A stretch of DNA of 64,000 nt from Acidovorax sp. (GTDB lineage: Bacteria; Pseudomonadota; Gammaproteobacteria; Burkholderiales; Burkholderiaceae_C). Shown here one piece after another: positions 9,213 through 18,611 of the stretch. Position 1 is the first letter of the stretch. Every line of letters starts with the position of its first letter. Made by a program: the position numbers and the translations under genes. The notes beneath the pieces were generated by a model. That model did no database searches. It saw only the letters and a program-made list of their open reading frames with translations, and had not been told where the DNA came from. The stretch is from contig JAITLO010000039.1 in the NCBI GenBank assembly GCA_031277855.1, forward strand, positions 186,001-250,000. The letters run 5' to 3'.

Positions 9213-9300
9213 CGCCCCCTGAGTCGCCTGCGGCGCCTTCCCCCCAGGGGGACGACGCCTTCGCCGCGAGGCGGCTCTTGCTCGGCGTCTCTGACGAGGG
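9213..9300 (+). repeat. Dispersed post-stop GC-rich repeat, copy 3
   Basis: Begins CCCCCTGAGTCGCC and continues through CCCCCAGGGGGACGACGCC to a GGCGGCTCTTGCTCGGC end. It is more diverged than copies 1 and 6 but has the same order of blocks and the same orientation, between the ABC permease and the BolA-like gene. Confidence 0.7.
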
Positions 9301-9343
9301 AGCTTCGGGCGAGGGCTTGGCGCTACTGGATAATTGAACTGAA

Positions 9344-9589
9344 ATGACTGCAGACCAACTCAAAGACATCATCAGTGCCGGCCTGGCCTGCGAGCATATT
9401 GCGCTCGAGGGCGATGGCCGCCATTGGTTCGCCACCATTGTCTCGGCCGCGTTCGAGGGCCAGCGTTTGCTGGGCCGCCAGCGTTTGGTCTATGCCACGT
9501 TGGGCAACCGCATGGCCACTGACGAGGTGCACGCCCTGTCGATGAAGACCTATACGCCCGCCGAGTGGGCCCAGCAAGCCGGCCAGTAA
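9344..9589 (+). CDS. BolA-family protein (IbaG/YrbA-like)
   Basis: 81 aa, complete small BolA-family protein. The family fold is recognisable from VALEGDGRHW-like and FEGQRLLGRQRLVYATLG segments, and from DEVHALSMKTYTPAEW at the C-terminus with its conserved His. IbaG-type BolA proteins work with monothiol glutaredoxins in iron-sulphur trafficking. Position directly before murA is the same as for ibaG in E. coli, which supports that subtype. Confidence 0.9.
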   Translation: MTADQLKDIISAGLACEHIALEGDGRHWFATIVSAAFEGQRLLGRQRLVYATLGNRMATDEVHALSMKTYTPAEWAQQAGQ

Positions 9590-9670
9590 TCCGGCTGACT
9601 CTTTTTTGTGAGCTGCAAGCGCATGCTGAGAAAGTGCTGCAGCCTGATGTGACCCATAAGGCCTTCTGCC

Positions 9671-10942
9671 ATGGACAAACTCAAGATTCACGGTGGCCGC
9701 CCGCTGCGGGGCGAAGTCACCATCTCCGGCGCCAAGAACGCCGCTCTGCCGGAAATGTGCGCCGCCTTGCTCACGGCCGAGCCGGTGCATTTGCAAAATG
9801 TCCCGCGCCTGCACGATGTGGCCACCATGCGCCGCCTGCTGGCGAATATGGGCGTGCACACCGAAACCCATGGCGAGCGTGGCGGCATGAGCTTTATCGC
9901 GCCCGACAGCCTGAGCCCCGAAGCGCCCTATGAGCTGGTCAAGACCATGCGCGCCTCGGTGCTGGCCCTGGGCCCGCTGCTGGCCCGATTTGGCCGCGCC
10001 AAGGTCTCGCTGCCCGGTGGCTGCGCCATTGGCTCGCGCCCGGTGGACCAGCACATCAAGGGCCTACAGGCCATGGGTGCCATCATCACCGTGGAAAACG
10101 GCTATATGCATGCCAGCCTGCCCGCAGGCCAGACCCGGCTCAAGGGCGCGCGCATCACCACCGATATGGTGACCGTGACGGGCACCGAAAACTTTCTGAT
10201 GGCGGCCACGCTGGCCGAGGGCGAGACCGTGCTGGAAAACGCCGCCATGGAGCCCGAGATTCCTGATCTGGCCGAGATGCTGATCAAGATGGGCGCCAAG
10301 ATCACCGGCCACGGCACCAGCCGCATCGTCATCCAGGGCGTGGACAGGCTGCATGGCTGCACCCACCAGGTAGTGGCCGACCGCATCGAAGCGGGCACAT
10401 TTTTGTGCGCAGTGGCTGCCACCGGCGGTGAGGCAATGCTGCACCATGCGCGTGCCGACCATTTGGGTGCGGTGATAGACAAGCTGCACGAAGCCGGTGT
10501 GAAGGTGGAGGCGGTGGAGGGCGGCTTGAAGGTCGCCGCCAGCGGCCCGCTCAAGGCACAGAGCTTTCGCACCACCGAATACCCGGGCTTTCCCACCGAT
10601 ATGCAGGCCCAGTTCATGGCGCTGAACCTGGTGGCCCAGGGCTCTTGCGTGGTGACCGAGACCATTTTTGAAAACCGCTTCATGCATGTCAACGAGATGC
10701 TGCGCCTGGGTGCCAGTATCACCATCGATGGCCGCGTGGCCCATATCGAAGGCGGCAAGCGTCTGACCGGCGCCACGGTGATGGCCACCGATTTGCGTGC
10801 TTCGGCCAGTCTGGTCATCGCCGGCCTGGTGGCCGAAGGCGAGACTGTGGTGGACCGCATCTACCACCTGGACCGTGGCTACGACCGCATGGAAGACAAA
10901 CTGCGCGCCCTGGGCGCCGATATCGAGCGAATTGCGCAATGA
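9671..10942 (+). CDS. murA: UDP-N-acetylglucosamine 1-carboxyvinyltransferase MurA
   Basis: 423 aa, first committed enzyme of peptidoglycan precursor synthesis: transfers enolpyruvate from PEP to UDP-GlcNAc. The catalytic Cys118 lies in [12 protein letters not shown], the site that fosfomycin attacks, and Lys22 is in the conserved GAKNAALP. The length is normal for the family. The stop overlaps the hisG start by 4 bp, so murA leads into the histidine genes. Confidence 0.97.
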   Translation: MDKLKIHGGRPLRGEVTISGAKNAALPEMCAALLTAEPVHLQNVPRLHDVATMRRLLANMGVHTETHGERGGMSFIAPDSLSPEAPYELVKTMRASVLALGPLLARFGRAKVSLPGGCAIGSRPVDQHIKGLQAMGAIITVENGYMHASLPAGQTRLKGARITTDMVTVTGTENFLMAATLAEGETVLENAAMEPEIPDLAEMLIKMGAKITGHGTSRIVIQGVDRLHGCTHQVVADRIEAGTFLCAVAATGGEAMLHHARADHLGAVIDKLHEAGVKVEAVEGGLKVAASGPLKAQSFRTTEYPGFPTDMQAQFMALNLVAQGSCVVTETIFENRFMHVNEMLRLGASITIDGRVAHIEGGKRLTGATVMATDLRASASLVIAGLVAEGETVVDRIYHLDRGYDRMEDKLRALGADIERIAQ

Positions 10943-11601
10943 CTGCTGCCGCACCTGTGACCATCGCCCTGTCCAAGGGTCGTATCTTTGAAGAAACCGT
11001 GCCCCTGCTGGCCGCTGCCGGTATTGCGGTGACGGAGGATGTGGAAAAGTCGCGCAAGCTGATTTTCGACACCAACCAGGCCCATGTGCGCGTGGTGCTG
11101 GTGCGCGCCTCCGACGTGCCGGTGTATGTGCAGTACGGCGGCGCCGATCTGGGCGTCTCCGGCCTGGACTCGCTGATCGAGCATGGCGGCCAGGGCCTGT
11201 ACCAGCCGCTGGATTTGCAGATCGCCAAATGCCGCGTCAGCGTGGCCGTGCGCAACGGCTTCGACTACCAGCATGCCGTCAAGCAGGGCGCACGTCTGCG
11301 CATTGCCACCAAGTACCCGGAGATTGCGCGCAATTTCTTCGCCAAGAAGGGCGTGCACGTGGACATGGTCAAGCTCTATGGCTCCATGGAGCTGGCGCCC
11401 CTGATCGGCATGGCCGACGCCATTGTCGACCTGGTGTCCACCGGCAACACGCTCAAGGCCAATGACCTGGTTGAGGTGGAGCCCATCATGGACATCAGCT
11501 CGCGCCTGGTCGTCAACCAGGCTTCGCTCAAGCTCAAGCAGGCCCCGCTGCGCCACATCATCGATGCCTTTACCCAGGCCGTGGCCGCCAAAAACAACTG
11601 A
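10939..11601 (+). CDS. hisG: ATP phosphoribosyltransferase, short form HisG
   Basis: 220 aa, first enzyme of histidine synthesis (ATP + PRPP to phosphoribosyl-ATP). Family segments include [11 protein letters not shown] and [13 protein letters not shown], and the C-terminal half has [12 protein letters not shown]. The length is that of the short form, which lacks the C-terminal regulatory domain and normally needs the HisRS-like partner HisZ. No hisZ is in the window. It overlaps murA by 4 bp. Confidence 0.96.
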   Translation: MTAAAPVTIALSKGRIFEETVPLLAAAGIAVTEDVEKSRKLIFDTNQAHVRVVLVRASDVPVYVQYGGADLGVSGLDSLIEHGGQGLYQPLDLQIAKCRVSVAVRNGFDYQHAVKQGARLRIATKYPEIARNFFAKKGVHVDMVKLYGSMELAPLIGMADAIVDLVSTGNTLKANDLVEVEPIMDISSRLVVNQASLKLKQAPLRHIIDAFTQAVAAKNN

Positions 11602-11622
11602 CTCTCCCCACCGGTAAATACT

Positions 11623-12939
11623 ATGGAATTCGTAGCTGCTCCCGCCCACCTGTCCACCGCTGATGCCACATTCGAGCATGATTTTGCTCGGCGTCTGCAT
11701 TGGTCGGCGGACCAGGACGCAGCCATCGAACAGCGCGTGGCCGACATCCTGGCCGATGTGCAAAAGCGTGGCGATGCCGCCGTGCTGGAGTACACCGCCC
11801 GCTTTGACGGCCTGACGGCAGCTTCTATGACCGAGCTGGAGTTGAGCCAGGCCGAGCTCAAGGCCGCTTTCGACAGCCTGCCCGCCGCGCAGCGTGAGGC
11901 CCTGGAGTCCGCTGCCCGCCGGGTAAGGAGCTACCACGAGGCACAGAAAAAAGCCTGCGGCGAAAGCTGGAGCTACCGTGACGAAGACGGCAGCCTGCTG
12001 GGCCAGAAGGTCACGCCGCTGGACCGCGTGGGCATTTATGTGCCCGGCGGCAAGGCGGCCTACCCCAGCAGCGTGTTGATGAATGCCATTCCCGCCCATG
12101 TGGCCGGTGTGCAAGACATCATCATGGTGGTGCCCACGCCGCAAGGCGCCAGGAACCCGCTGGTGCTGGCTGCCGCCTATGTGGCCGGCGTGCACCGCGC
12201 CTTCACCATTGGCGGCGCCCAGGCCGTGGCCGCGCTGGCCTATGGCACGGGAACCATCCCCAAGGTGGACAAGATCACCGGCCCCGGCAACGCCTATGTG
12301 GCCAGCGCCAAAAAGCGCGTCTTCGGCCAGGTGGGCATCGACATGATTGCCGGCCCCAGCGAAATCCTGGTGCTGGCAGATGGCACAACGCCTGCGGAAT
12401 GGGTGGCCATGGATTTGTTCAGCCAGGCCGAGCACGACGAGCTGGCGCAAAGCATTTTGCTGTGCCCGGATGCGGCCTATATCGCTGCCGTGCAGGCTGA
12501 AATCGACCGCTTGCTGCCCGAGATGCCGCGCAAGGCCATCATTGCCAAAAGCCTGACCGACCGTGGTGCGCTCATCCTCACCAAGGACATGGAAGAGGCC
12601 TGCGCCATCAGCAACCGCATTGCGCCCGAGCACCTGGAAGTCTCCAGCCGCGATCCCCACCAATGGGAGCCGCTGCTGCGCCACGCCGGTGCCATCTTCC
12701 TGGGTGCCTACACCTCGGAAAGCCTGGGCGACTACTGCGCCGGTCCCAACCACGTGCTGCCCACCAGCGGCACGGCGCGCTTTAGCTCGCCCCTGGGTGT
12801 GTACGACTTCCAAAAGCGCAGCAGCCTGATTGAGGTCAGTGAGGCCGGTGCCCAGGTGCTGGGCAAGACCGCCGCTGTGCTGGCCTATGGCGAAGGTCTG
12901 CAAGGCCACGCCCGCGCGGCCGAGATGCGCCTGAAGTAA
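11623..12939 (+). CDS. hisD: Histidinol dehydrogenase HisD
   Basis: 438 aa zinc enzyme catalysing the last two oxidations, histidinol to histidine. Conserved regions include [16 protein letters not shown], the [11 protein letters not shown] motif and [22 protein letters not shown] holds catalytic and metal-binding residues. It lies 21 bp after hisG. A strong terminator follows at 12959, so this his transcript probably ends here and hisC onward is expressed separately. Confidence 0.97.
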   Translation: MEFVAAPAHLSTADATFEHDFARRLHWSADQDAAIEQRVADILADVQKRGDAAVLEYTARFDGLTAASMTELELSQAELKAAFDSLPAAQREALESAARRVRSYHEAQKKACGESWSYRDEDGSLLGQKVTPLDRVGIYVPGGKAAYPSSVLMNAIPAHVAGVQDIIMVVPTPQGARNPLVLAAAYVAGVHRAFTIGGAQAVAALAYGTGTIPKVDKITGPGNAYVASAKKRVFGQVGIDMIAGPSEILVLADGTTPAEWVAMDLFSQAEHDELAQSILLCPDAAYIAAVQAEIDRLLPEMPRKAIIAKSLTDRGALILTKDMEEACAISNRIAPEHLEVSSRDPHQWEPLLRHAGAIFLGAYTSESLGDYCAGPNHVLPTSGTARFSSPLGVYDFQKRSSLIEVSEAGAQVLGKTAAVLAYGEGLQGHARAAEMRLK

Positions 12940-12958
12940 GCGCAGCCCTTGCAAGCAC

Positions 12959-12984
12959 AGCCGTGGCAGGTCCACGGCTTTTTT
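12959..12984 (+). terminator. Intrinsic terminator after hisD
   Basis: 8-bp stem AGCCGTGG/CCACGGCT with a 5-base loop and six T residues. It ends the murA-hisG-hisD transcript. Confidence 0.85.
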
Positions 12985-13091
12985 ATGTCCGCTGCGCCGC
13001 CAACTCCCGGTCTTGGCTGACGGCGCTTGGCCCGCTTCTGCGCCAGACTTGGCGACACCGTTTTTGCGCCAACCCTCAAAGGAATACAACA

Positions 13092-13928
13092 ATGAAATCT
13101 ATCCAGACAGCGCGCTTTCTGCGCTGGTGGCATTGGCTGACCGCCATGCTGCTGGCTGCAGGCCTGGTGGCTTGCGGTGCGCCGCATTCGATCTCGGAGC
13201 GGGCTCAGGCCTCGGAAGCGGCCTCCAGCCGTGCTTCAGCCAAGGCTGCGTCCACGCTGGGTACGCAATGGGGGGAAGGGCGAGCGTCCGCCACCCAGTC
13301 CGTGCAAGCCACACGCTTGTACCCCGACCGCCCGCAAGCGCTGTCGCAGCTGCTGTATTCGGACGAAGCCAGCATCCGCCAGGCCTTGGGGCGCAGTGCT
13401 GACCGCCAGCTCAATGTGCTGCTGGCAGGCGGCGATGTGGAATGGGCCGTGCAAGATGGCCAAGGCCAGGCGCTGCCCATCTACAGCACGCGCGGTGCAC
13501 AGAACTACCAGCTTGCAGGTCGCCATGGCGAGCGTTACGAGCTGGTCTATACCAACCGCAGCCAGCGCAGCTATGAAGTGGTGGCCACGGTAGACGGGCT
13601 GGATGTGCTGACCGGCCAGGCCGGCAGCGTGCAGCACAGCGGCTATTTGCTGCGCCCCGGTGAAACCCTGCGCATCGACGGCTTTCGCAAAAGCCAGAAC
13701 GAGGTGGCGGCTTTTCGCTTTGCCAACAAAGACCGTGCCTATGCCAACCACACACCCGCAGGCGATGCGCGCAATGTGGGCGTGATCGGTGTTGCGCTGT
13801 TCGAGGTGCGTCTGGGTGAACCCCAGCCCGCTGTGCGTCCCCCTCGCAACCAAGGCGCCGAGCCTGCGCCTGCGGCCTTCCCTGGCGACCCCGCATCCAG
13901 CTATGCGCCACCGCCGCAATATCGTTGA
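13092..13928 (+). CDS. Uncharacterised lipoprotein
   Basis: 278 aa, family not recognised. Residues 1-25 are a signal peptide with lipobox-like LVACG. The mature part is polar, with no obvious catalytic motif, contains YELVYTNRSQRSYEVVATVDGLDVLTG and ends in a Pro/Ala-rich tail of about 40 residues. This middle resembles a beta-sandwich surface protein, but that is only an impression. AAAGGAA precedes the ATG at 13092. The longer open frame from 12963 runs through the hisD terminator and is rejected. It is isolated between two terminators. Confidence 0.8.
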   Translation: MKSIQTARFLRWWHWLTAMLLAAGLVACGAPHSISERAQASEAASSRASAKAASTLGTQWGEGRASATQSVQATRLYPDRPQALSQLLYSDEASIRQALGRSADRQLNVLLAGGDVEWAVQDGQGQALPIYSTRGAQNYQLAGRHGERYELVYTNRSQRSYEVVATVDGLDVLTGQAGSVQHSGYLLRPGETLRIDGFRKSQNEVAAFRFANKDRAYANHTPAGDARNVGVIGVALFEVRLGEPQPAVRPPRNQGAEPAPAAFPGDPASSYAPPPQYR

Positions 13929-13962
13929 GAGCGTAAACACGTTCTGAGACTGTATGCACCAC

Positions 13963-13988
13963 ACCGCGCCCAGAGCGCGGTTTTTTTA
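13963..13988 (+). terminator. Intrinsic terminator after the lipoprotein gene
   Basis: 7-bp stem ACCGCGC/GCGCGGT, 5-base loop and eight T residues. It also lies at the 3' end of the convergent DUF2917 gene. Confidence 0.82.
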
Positions 13989-14381
13989 TGCCGGCCCATG
14001 CTGGCCCGGGTGGAGCAGCACCCAGCGCATGCTGGCCGCATCCTGCCCCTGGGCGCCTACAAAAAGCAGGGCAGGGCCGGGGCAGTAGCGGCGTTGTCCC
14101 GGCGCCAGAAAGTGGTCATCCAAGGCGCCTGCCATGGTCAGCCACACAGCGCCGTGCAGGCTTTCCACGACGGCGATGCAGCGCTTGGGAACGCGCAGGC
14201 GTTGGACTGGTGCGGCCGCAGCCAGCGCCTGTGTGCGCCAGGGCAGGGGTGGCGGGGGCAAGCAAGCGCTGCGGTCAGCGCATGCAGCAGCAGCGGGCAA
14301 GAGGCGGTCTTGGTACATGTCTGCACTGTCGTGTGAGGAAGCGCCAGAAAACAGTGGCAGCGCAGTGCCAACCGCGGCCAT
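13986..14381 (-). CDS. DUF2917 family protein
   Basis: Up to 131 aa. The core VESLHGAVWLTMAGALDDHFLAPGQ matches DUF2917, a small cupin-like family of unknown function common in Burkholderiales. ATG at 14318 (MYQDRLLPA) is an alternative start giving 110 aa and looks at least as likely, since the first 21 residues lack family character. It is divergent from the MocR-type regulator at 14471, with the inverted repeat at 14428 between them, so co-regulation is plausible. Confidence 0.75.
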   Translation of the reverse strand: MAAVGTALPLFSGASSHDSADMYQDRLLPAAAACADRSACLPPPPLPWRTQALAAAAPVQRLRVPKRCIAVVESLHGAVWLTMAGALDDHFLAPGQRRYCPGPALLFVGAQGQDAASMRWVLLHPGQHGPA

Positions 14382-14427
14382 ACAGCCGCGGCACAGGGCG
14401 GCGCTGTACTGCCTGGGTCATGCGGGG

Positions 14428-14462
14428 TCTGTACTAGCAGCTGAAAAATTTTGTAGTACAGA
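14428..14462 (+). promoter_or_regulatory. Operator-like inverted repeat before the MocR-type gene
   Basis: Perfect 9-bp inverted repeat TCTGTACTA (14428-14436) and TAGTACAGA (14454-14462), 17 bp apart. A further direct CTGTACT lies at 14404. It ends 8 bp before the regulator's ATG, a typical place for autoregulation, and could also serve the divergent DUF2917 gene. Confidence 0.55.
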
Positions 14463-14470
14463 ATGCGGGC

Positions 14471-15910
14471 ATGGAAATGGAATCTTCCCGCTCGCTCCCG
14501 CTGTATTTGCAGATTGCCGAACCGCTGGCCCAGTGCATACGCCAAGGCACGCTGGCCCGGGGCGACAAACTGCCTTCGGTGCGCGCGCTGGCGCGCCAGC
14601 ATGGTGTGGCACAGGCCACGGTGGTGCAGGCCCTGCACTGGCTGGAAGATGCCCAACTGATCACGGCCCGCCCGCGCTCGGGCTTTTATGTGGCGCCGCG
14701 CCCGGTGGCACTGCCCGAGCCCAGCACGGCCAGGCCTGTGCGCCGGCCGCGCGCGGTGCAGCCGGACTGGCTGGGCCAGCGTGTGCTGGGGCGCAAACAA
14801 CCCGAGGGCATGGTGTCGTTCAGCAGCGGCACGCCGGGGCCGGACTTGCTCAACACCGACCGTGTGCGCCGCGCCGTGGCGCGTGCCGTGCAGCAGCACC
14901 GCCATCTGCTGTGCACCTACCCCGAAACCAGCGGCCATATCGACGCGCGCCGTGCGCTGGCCCGCTATGCCGTGGGCCTGGGCTGCAGCCTGGAGCCGGA
15001 GCGCATCGTTATCACCGCCGGCTGCATGGACAGCGTGGCCCTGTGCCTGCGCACCGTGACCCAGCCCGGCGATGTGGTGGCCCTGGAGTCGCCCACACAT
15101 TTCTCGTTTCTGGAGGTGTTGCAGGCCTTGCAGCTGCGCGCGCTGGAGATTCCCACCCATCCCCGCCACGGCTTGTCCTTGGATGCCTTGCAGCTGGCGC
15201 TGGACACCCAGCCCGTCAAGGCCTTGCTGATGGTGCCCACGCTGAGCAATCCGCTGGGCAGCTGCATGCCGCAGGCCGAGCGCAAGCGCCTGGTACAGAT
15301 GGCGGCCCGGCATGGCCTGGCCGTGATTGAAGACGCCATCTATGCCGACCTGGCTGAGGGCGACACCATGCGCCGCACACTCAAGTCCTATGACAGCAGC
15401 GGCCATGTGATGCTGTGCCATTCCTTTTCCAAAACCCTGGCTCCGGGCCTGCGCCTGGGCTGGGTGGAGGCCGGGCGTTGGACGGAAGCCCTGCGCCGCA
15501 TCAAGGACATGCATGCCGGCGGCCAGTCTGCGGTGCTGGAGTTGGCCCTGGCCGATTTGATCTCCCAAAGCGGCCACCATGCGGCCATGCGCCAGCTGCG
15601 CTCCTCTATTGCGGTGCGGGTGGACCAGGCGCGCCAGGTCATCGCCAACCATTTTCCGCAGGGCACGCGGGTCAGCGACCCGCCGGGCGGGCTGCTGCTG
15701 TGGCTGGAGCTGCCACGCGCTGTGGACGCCTTGGAGCTGCACCAAGCCTGTTTGGCCGAGCATATTCTGGTGGCCCCGGGTTCGGTATTCGGTACGGCAG
15801 GGCGCTTTCCCCAGGGTCTGCGCATAGGCCTGGGCGGTGATTGGGGAGAGCGCCACCTGCCTGCGCTGCGCCGCGTGGGGGAGTTGGCGCAGCAGGCCAT
15901 GGGCTGTTAG
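14471..15910 (+). CDS. MocR-type GntR/aminotransferase transcriptional regulator
   Basis: 479 aa. An N-terminal GntR winged helix (residues ~1-75, with LPSVRALARQHGVAQATVVQALHWLE) is fused to a fold-type I aminotransferase domain. The PLP-binding lysine is in CHSFSKTLAPGLRLGW. Such MocR proteins usually sense PLP or amino-acid-derived ligands and control a neighbouring or divergent gene. Here the divergent gene is the DUF2917 protein. The specific target is unknown. An ATG at 14477 is a possible alternative start. Confidence 0.9.
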   Translation: MEMESSRSLPLYLQIAEPLAQCIRQGTLARGDKLPSVRALARQHGVAQATVVQALHWLEDAQLITARPRSGFYVAPRPVALPEPSTARPVRRPRAVQPDWLGQRVLGRKQPEGMVSFSSGTPGPDLLNTDRVRRAVARAVQQHRHLLCTYPETSGHIDARRALARYAVGLGCSLEPERIVITAGCMDSVALCLRTVTQPGDVVALESPTHFSFLEVLQALQLRALEIPTHPRHGLSLDALQLALDTQPVKALLMVPTLSNPLGSCMPQAERKRLVQMAARHGLAVIEDAIYADLAEGDTMRRTLKSYDSSGHVMLCHSFSKTLAPGLRLGWVEAGRWTEALRRIKDMHAGGQSAVLELALADLISQSGHHAAMRQLRSSIAVRVDQARQVIANHFPQGTRVSDPPGGLLLWLELPRAVDALELHQACLAEHILVAPGSVFGTAGRFPQGLRIGLGGDWGERHLPALRRVGELAQQAMGC

Positions 15911-15921
15911 GCGAAATCGCC

Positions 15922-15963
15922 TTGACACTAATTTCGTGTTACACGAACTTCGTGTTGCACGAA
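15922..15963 (+). promoter_or_regulatory. Two tandem palindromic operators of the toxin-antitoxin operon
   Basis: TTCGTGTTACACGAA (15933-15947) and TTCGTGTTGCACGAA (15949-15963) are two 15-bp palindromes one base apart, with a TTGACA -35-like box at 15922-15927. The layout fits cooperative autorepression by the ribbon-helix-helix antitoxin encoded 12 bp downstream. Confidence 0.7.
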
Positions 15964-15974
15964 TTTGGTGTACT

Positions 15975-16271
15975 ATGGGCAGCATGAAGAATCTGACCAT
16001 CACCGTGGAAGACAGCGTGCTCGAATGGGCGCGGGTGGAGGCCGCCCGGCGCGGCACCAGCGTCTCGCGCATGGTGGGCGATTTCATGGCCGAGCTGATG
16101 CAGCGCGAAGACGCCTACGAGCGTGCCTACCTGGCATGGCGCACGGACGAGCGCAGCTGGCAGGGCGAAGGTGTGGGCAGGCCCGCAGATGATTCGAAAA
16201 CCATAGCGCGCACTGCCAACACGCAGCGCCTTGGCGGGCCCCAAGACCGCAAGCCAGGAGCCGCAGCATGA
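15975..16271 (+). CDS. Ribbon-helix-helix antitoxin
   Basis: 98 aa, or 95 aa from the second ATG at 15984. The N-terminal 45 residues (LTITVEDSVLEWARVEAARR and TSVSRMVGDFMAELM) form a typical RHH DNA-binding fold, and the C-terminal half is a probable toxin-wrapping tail. It is preceded by two palindromes it likely binds and overlaps the PIN toxin gene by 4 bp. I infer the antitoxin of a type II VapBC-like pair. No hydrolase domain is visible. Confidence 0.82.
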   Translation: MGSMKNLTITVEDSVLEWARVEAARRGTSVSRMVGDFMAELMQREDAYERAYLAWRTDERSWQGEGVGRPADDSKTIARTANTQRLGGPQDRKPGAAA

Positions 16272-16705
16272 ACCCGGTGTTTGTCGACACCTCGGTGCTG
16301 ATCGCGGCCGAGGACGTGGCCGGTGGCGCTTTGTACACCGCTACCCTGGCCTGGTTGGATCTGCTGTGGCGCAGCCGCACGGGGCGCACCGGCAACCAGG
16401 CCCTGGTGGAGTTTTACGACCAGGTGACCACGGCTGCCGCCTCCATGCCCCAGGGCGATGCGCGCGCCGCCATCCGCCGCTACCAGACCTGGACGCCCTG
16501 GAAAACCGACGCCGCCACGCTGGAGACCGCATGGGCCGTGCAGGCCCGCCACCAGCTGGACTTTGGCGACTGCCTGGCCGTGGCCTGTGCCCAGCACAGC
16601 GGCTGCGACCGCATGCTCAGCCTGCATCTGCCGCACGGCGCGGAGTTTGGCGGCGTCACCGTGCTGCATCCGCTGCGCCAGGCGCCCCCATCCCTGGAGG
16701 CTTGA
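16268..16705 (+). CDS. PIN-domain toxin (VapC-like)
   Basis: 145 aa. The PIN nuclease acidic residues are visible: Asp7 in FVDTSVL, Glu48 in ALVEFYD, and Asp98 and Asp101 in LDFGDCLAVACA. VapC toxins cleave tRNA or rRNA when freed from their antitoxin. The start overlaps the antitoxin stop (ATGA). All active-site residues are intact, so it should be functional. The pair sits between hisD and hisC. Confidence 0.85.
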   Translation: MNPVFVDTSVLIAAEDVAGGALYTATLAWLDLLWRSRTGRTGNQALVEFYDQVTTAAASMPQGDARAAIRRYQTWTPWKTDAATLETAWAVQARHQLDFGDCLAVACAQHSGCDRMLSLHLPHGAEFGGVTVLHPLRQAPPSLEA

Positions 16706-16769
16706 GCACCAGGCCACATGGCTTGCCCCTCCTGTTGTTGACCGGTTTTTCTGTCTTCCCATTGCACCC

Positions 16770-17897
16770 ATGACCACGTCTCCCGCTTCCACCGCATCCA
16801 CCCAGGCCTTGCAACGCATACGCGCCGATGTGCGCGCCATGCAGCCCTACCATGTCCAGGCGAGCCAAGGCCTGCTGAAGATGGACACCATGGAGAACCC
16901 CTACCGCCTGCCGCAGACGCTGCAGCAGCAGCTGGGTGCGCGCCTGGGAGCGCTGGAAATCAACCGCTATCCTGGCGAGCGCCAGGAGCTGCTAAAGCAA
17001 ATGCTGGCCGACTATGCCGGCGCCCCGGCCGGCAGCGCCGTGCTGCTGGGCAATGGTTCGGACGAGCTCATCACCCTGCTGGCGCTGGCCACGGCCCAGC
17101 CCGGGGAGGGCGCACGGGCCACCATGCTGGCGCCCATGCCGGGCTTTGTGATGTACCCGCTGTCCGCCAAGCTGCAAGGCCTGGACTTTGTGGGCGTGGA
17201 GCTGACGGCCGATTTCGAGCTGGACATGCCCGCCATGCTGGCCGCCATTGCCCAGCATCGCCCCGCTGTCACCTATATCGCCTACCCCAACAACCCCACG
17301 GCCACGCTGTGGCCCGAGGCGCAGGTGCAGGCCATTGTGGATGCCGTGGCCCAGATCGGTGGCCTGGTGGTAATGGACGAGGCCTACCAGCCTTTTGCCA
17401 GCCGCAGCTGGATCAGCCGCATGCAGGCCGAGCCCGAGCGCAACGCCCATGTGCTGCTGATGCGCACGCTCTCCAAGTTCGGTCTGGCCGGCGTCCGCCT
17501 GGGCTATTTGATCGGCCCGGCCGCTCTGGTGAATGAGATCGACAAGGTGCGCCCGCCCTACAACATCAGCGTGCTGAACTGCGAGGCCGCGATTTTTGGG
17601 CTGGAGCATGCGGCGCTGTATGCCGAACAGGCCGCCGCCATCCGCGCCGAGCGCCAGCCACTGATCGACGCCCTGCGCGCCCTGCCCGGGGTGGACAAGG
17701 TCTGGCCGTCCGAAGCGAATATGGTGCTGCTGCGCGTGCGCGATGCGGCCCATGCCCAGGCCGCCATGAAGGCGCGCGGCGTGCTGGTGAAAAATGTCTC
17801 GGCCATGCACCCGCTGCTGGCCAACTGCCTGCGCCTGACCGTAGGCACCCACGAAGAAAACGTCCAGATGTTGGCCGCCCTGAAGGAATCGCTATGA
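16770..17897 (+). CDS. hisC: Histidinol-phosphate aminotransferase HisC
   Basis: 375 aa PLP enzyme converting imidazole-acetol phosphate to histidinol phosphate. The family fingerprint includes [14 protein letters not shown] and the PLP-lysine segment [15 protein letters not shown]. The chosen start (MTTSPAST) lies 65 bp after the PIN toxin stop. The frame is open further upstream inside the toxin gene but that part has no HisC character. It overlaps hisB by 4 bp. Confidence 0.96.
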   Translation: MTTSPASTASTQALQRIRADVRAMQPYHVQASQGLLKMDTMENPYRLPQTLQQQLGARLGALEINRYPGERQELLKQMLADYAGAPAGSAVLLGNGSDELITLLALATAQPGEGARATMLAPMPGFVMYPLSAKLQGLDFVGVELTADFELDMPAMLAAIAQHRPAVTYIAYPNNPTATLWPEAQVQAIVDAVAQIGGLVVMDEAYQPFASRSWISRMQAEPERNAHVLLMRTLSKFGLAGVRLGYLIGPAALVNEIDKVRPPYNISVLNCEAAIFGLEHAALYAEQAAAIRAERQPLIDALRALPGVDKVWPSEANMVLLRVRDAAHAQAAMKARGVLVKNVSAMHPLLANCLRLTVGTHEENVQMLAALKESL

Positions 17898-18526
17898 GCA
17901 ACGCACTCGTCACCTCCACCGCTGAGCAATGCACCACAGGCCGCGTGGCCGAAGTCCAGCGCAACACCGCCGAAACCCGTGTGCAGGTGCGCATCAACCT
18001 CGACGGCACGGGCAAGGCCCATCTGCGCTCCGGCATCGGTTTTCTGGACCATATGCTGGACCAGATTGCCCGCCACGGCCTGATCGATATGGACATTGAG
18101 TGCGAGGGCGATCTGCACATCGACGGCCACCACACGGTGGAGGACATCGGCATCACCCTGGGCCAGGCCTTTGCCAAGGCCGTGGGCGACAAAAAAGGCA
18201 TACGCCGCTACGGCCACGCCTATGTGCCGCTGGACGAAGCCCTGTCGCGCGTGGTGATTGATTTCTCCGGCCGCCCCGGTCTGCACATGGATGTGAAGTT
18301 CACCGCAGGCAGCATAGGCCAGCTCGACACCCAACTGGTGTTTGAGTTCTTCCAGGGCTTTGTCAACCACGCGGGCGTGACGCTGCACATCGACAACCTC
18401 AAGGGCTTCAACGCCCACCACCAGTGCGAAACCATCTTCAAGGCCTTTGCGCGTGCGCTACGCTTTGCCTTGGAGCATGACGAGCGCATGGCCGGCGTGG
18501 TACCGTCCACCAAGGGCGCACTGTAA
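17894..18526 (+). CDS. hisB: Imidazoleglycerol-phosphate dehydratase HisB
   Basis: 210 aa monofunctional dehydratase, without the phosphatase domain of the E. coli enzyme. Metal-binding motifs [11 protein letters not shown] and the second [12 protein letters not shown] are both present. The start overlaps hisC by 4 bp. The next gene, hisH, is 85 bp away, separated by a short imperfect palindromic stretch (CTGCCA...TGGCAG at 18539-18569). Confidence 0.96.
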   Translation: MSNALVTSTAEQCTTGRVAEVQRNTAETRVQVRINLDGTGKAHLRSGIGFLDHMLDQIARHGLIDMDIECEGDLHIDGHHTVEDIGITLGQAFAKAVGDKKGIRRYGHAYVPLDEALSRVVIDFSGRPGLHMDVKFTAGSIGQLDTQLVFEFFQGFVNHAGVTLHIDNLKGFNAHHQCETIFKAFARALRFALEHDERMAGVVPSTKGAL

Positions 18527-18611
18527 AAAAACAGGAGCTGCCATCACCCATGCAGTGCGGAACTGGCAGTAATTTGAATTGGAAAACCAAGCTACAAGCG
18601 CGTAGGCTGCT

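Noticed and set aside
10879..13092. 737-aa antisense ORF over hisG-hisD
   Set aside because: It is a mirror of GC-rich codon bias. The sense genes are certain, and the antisense product is His/Gly/Gln-rich without domains.
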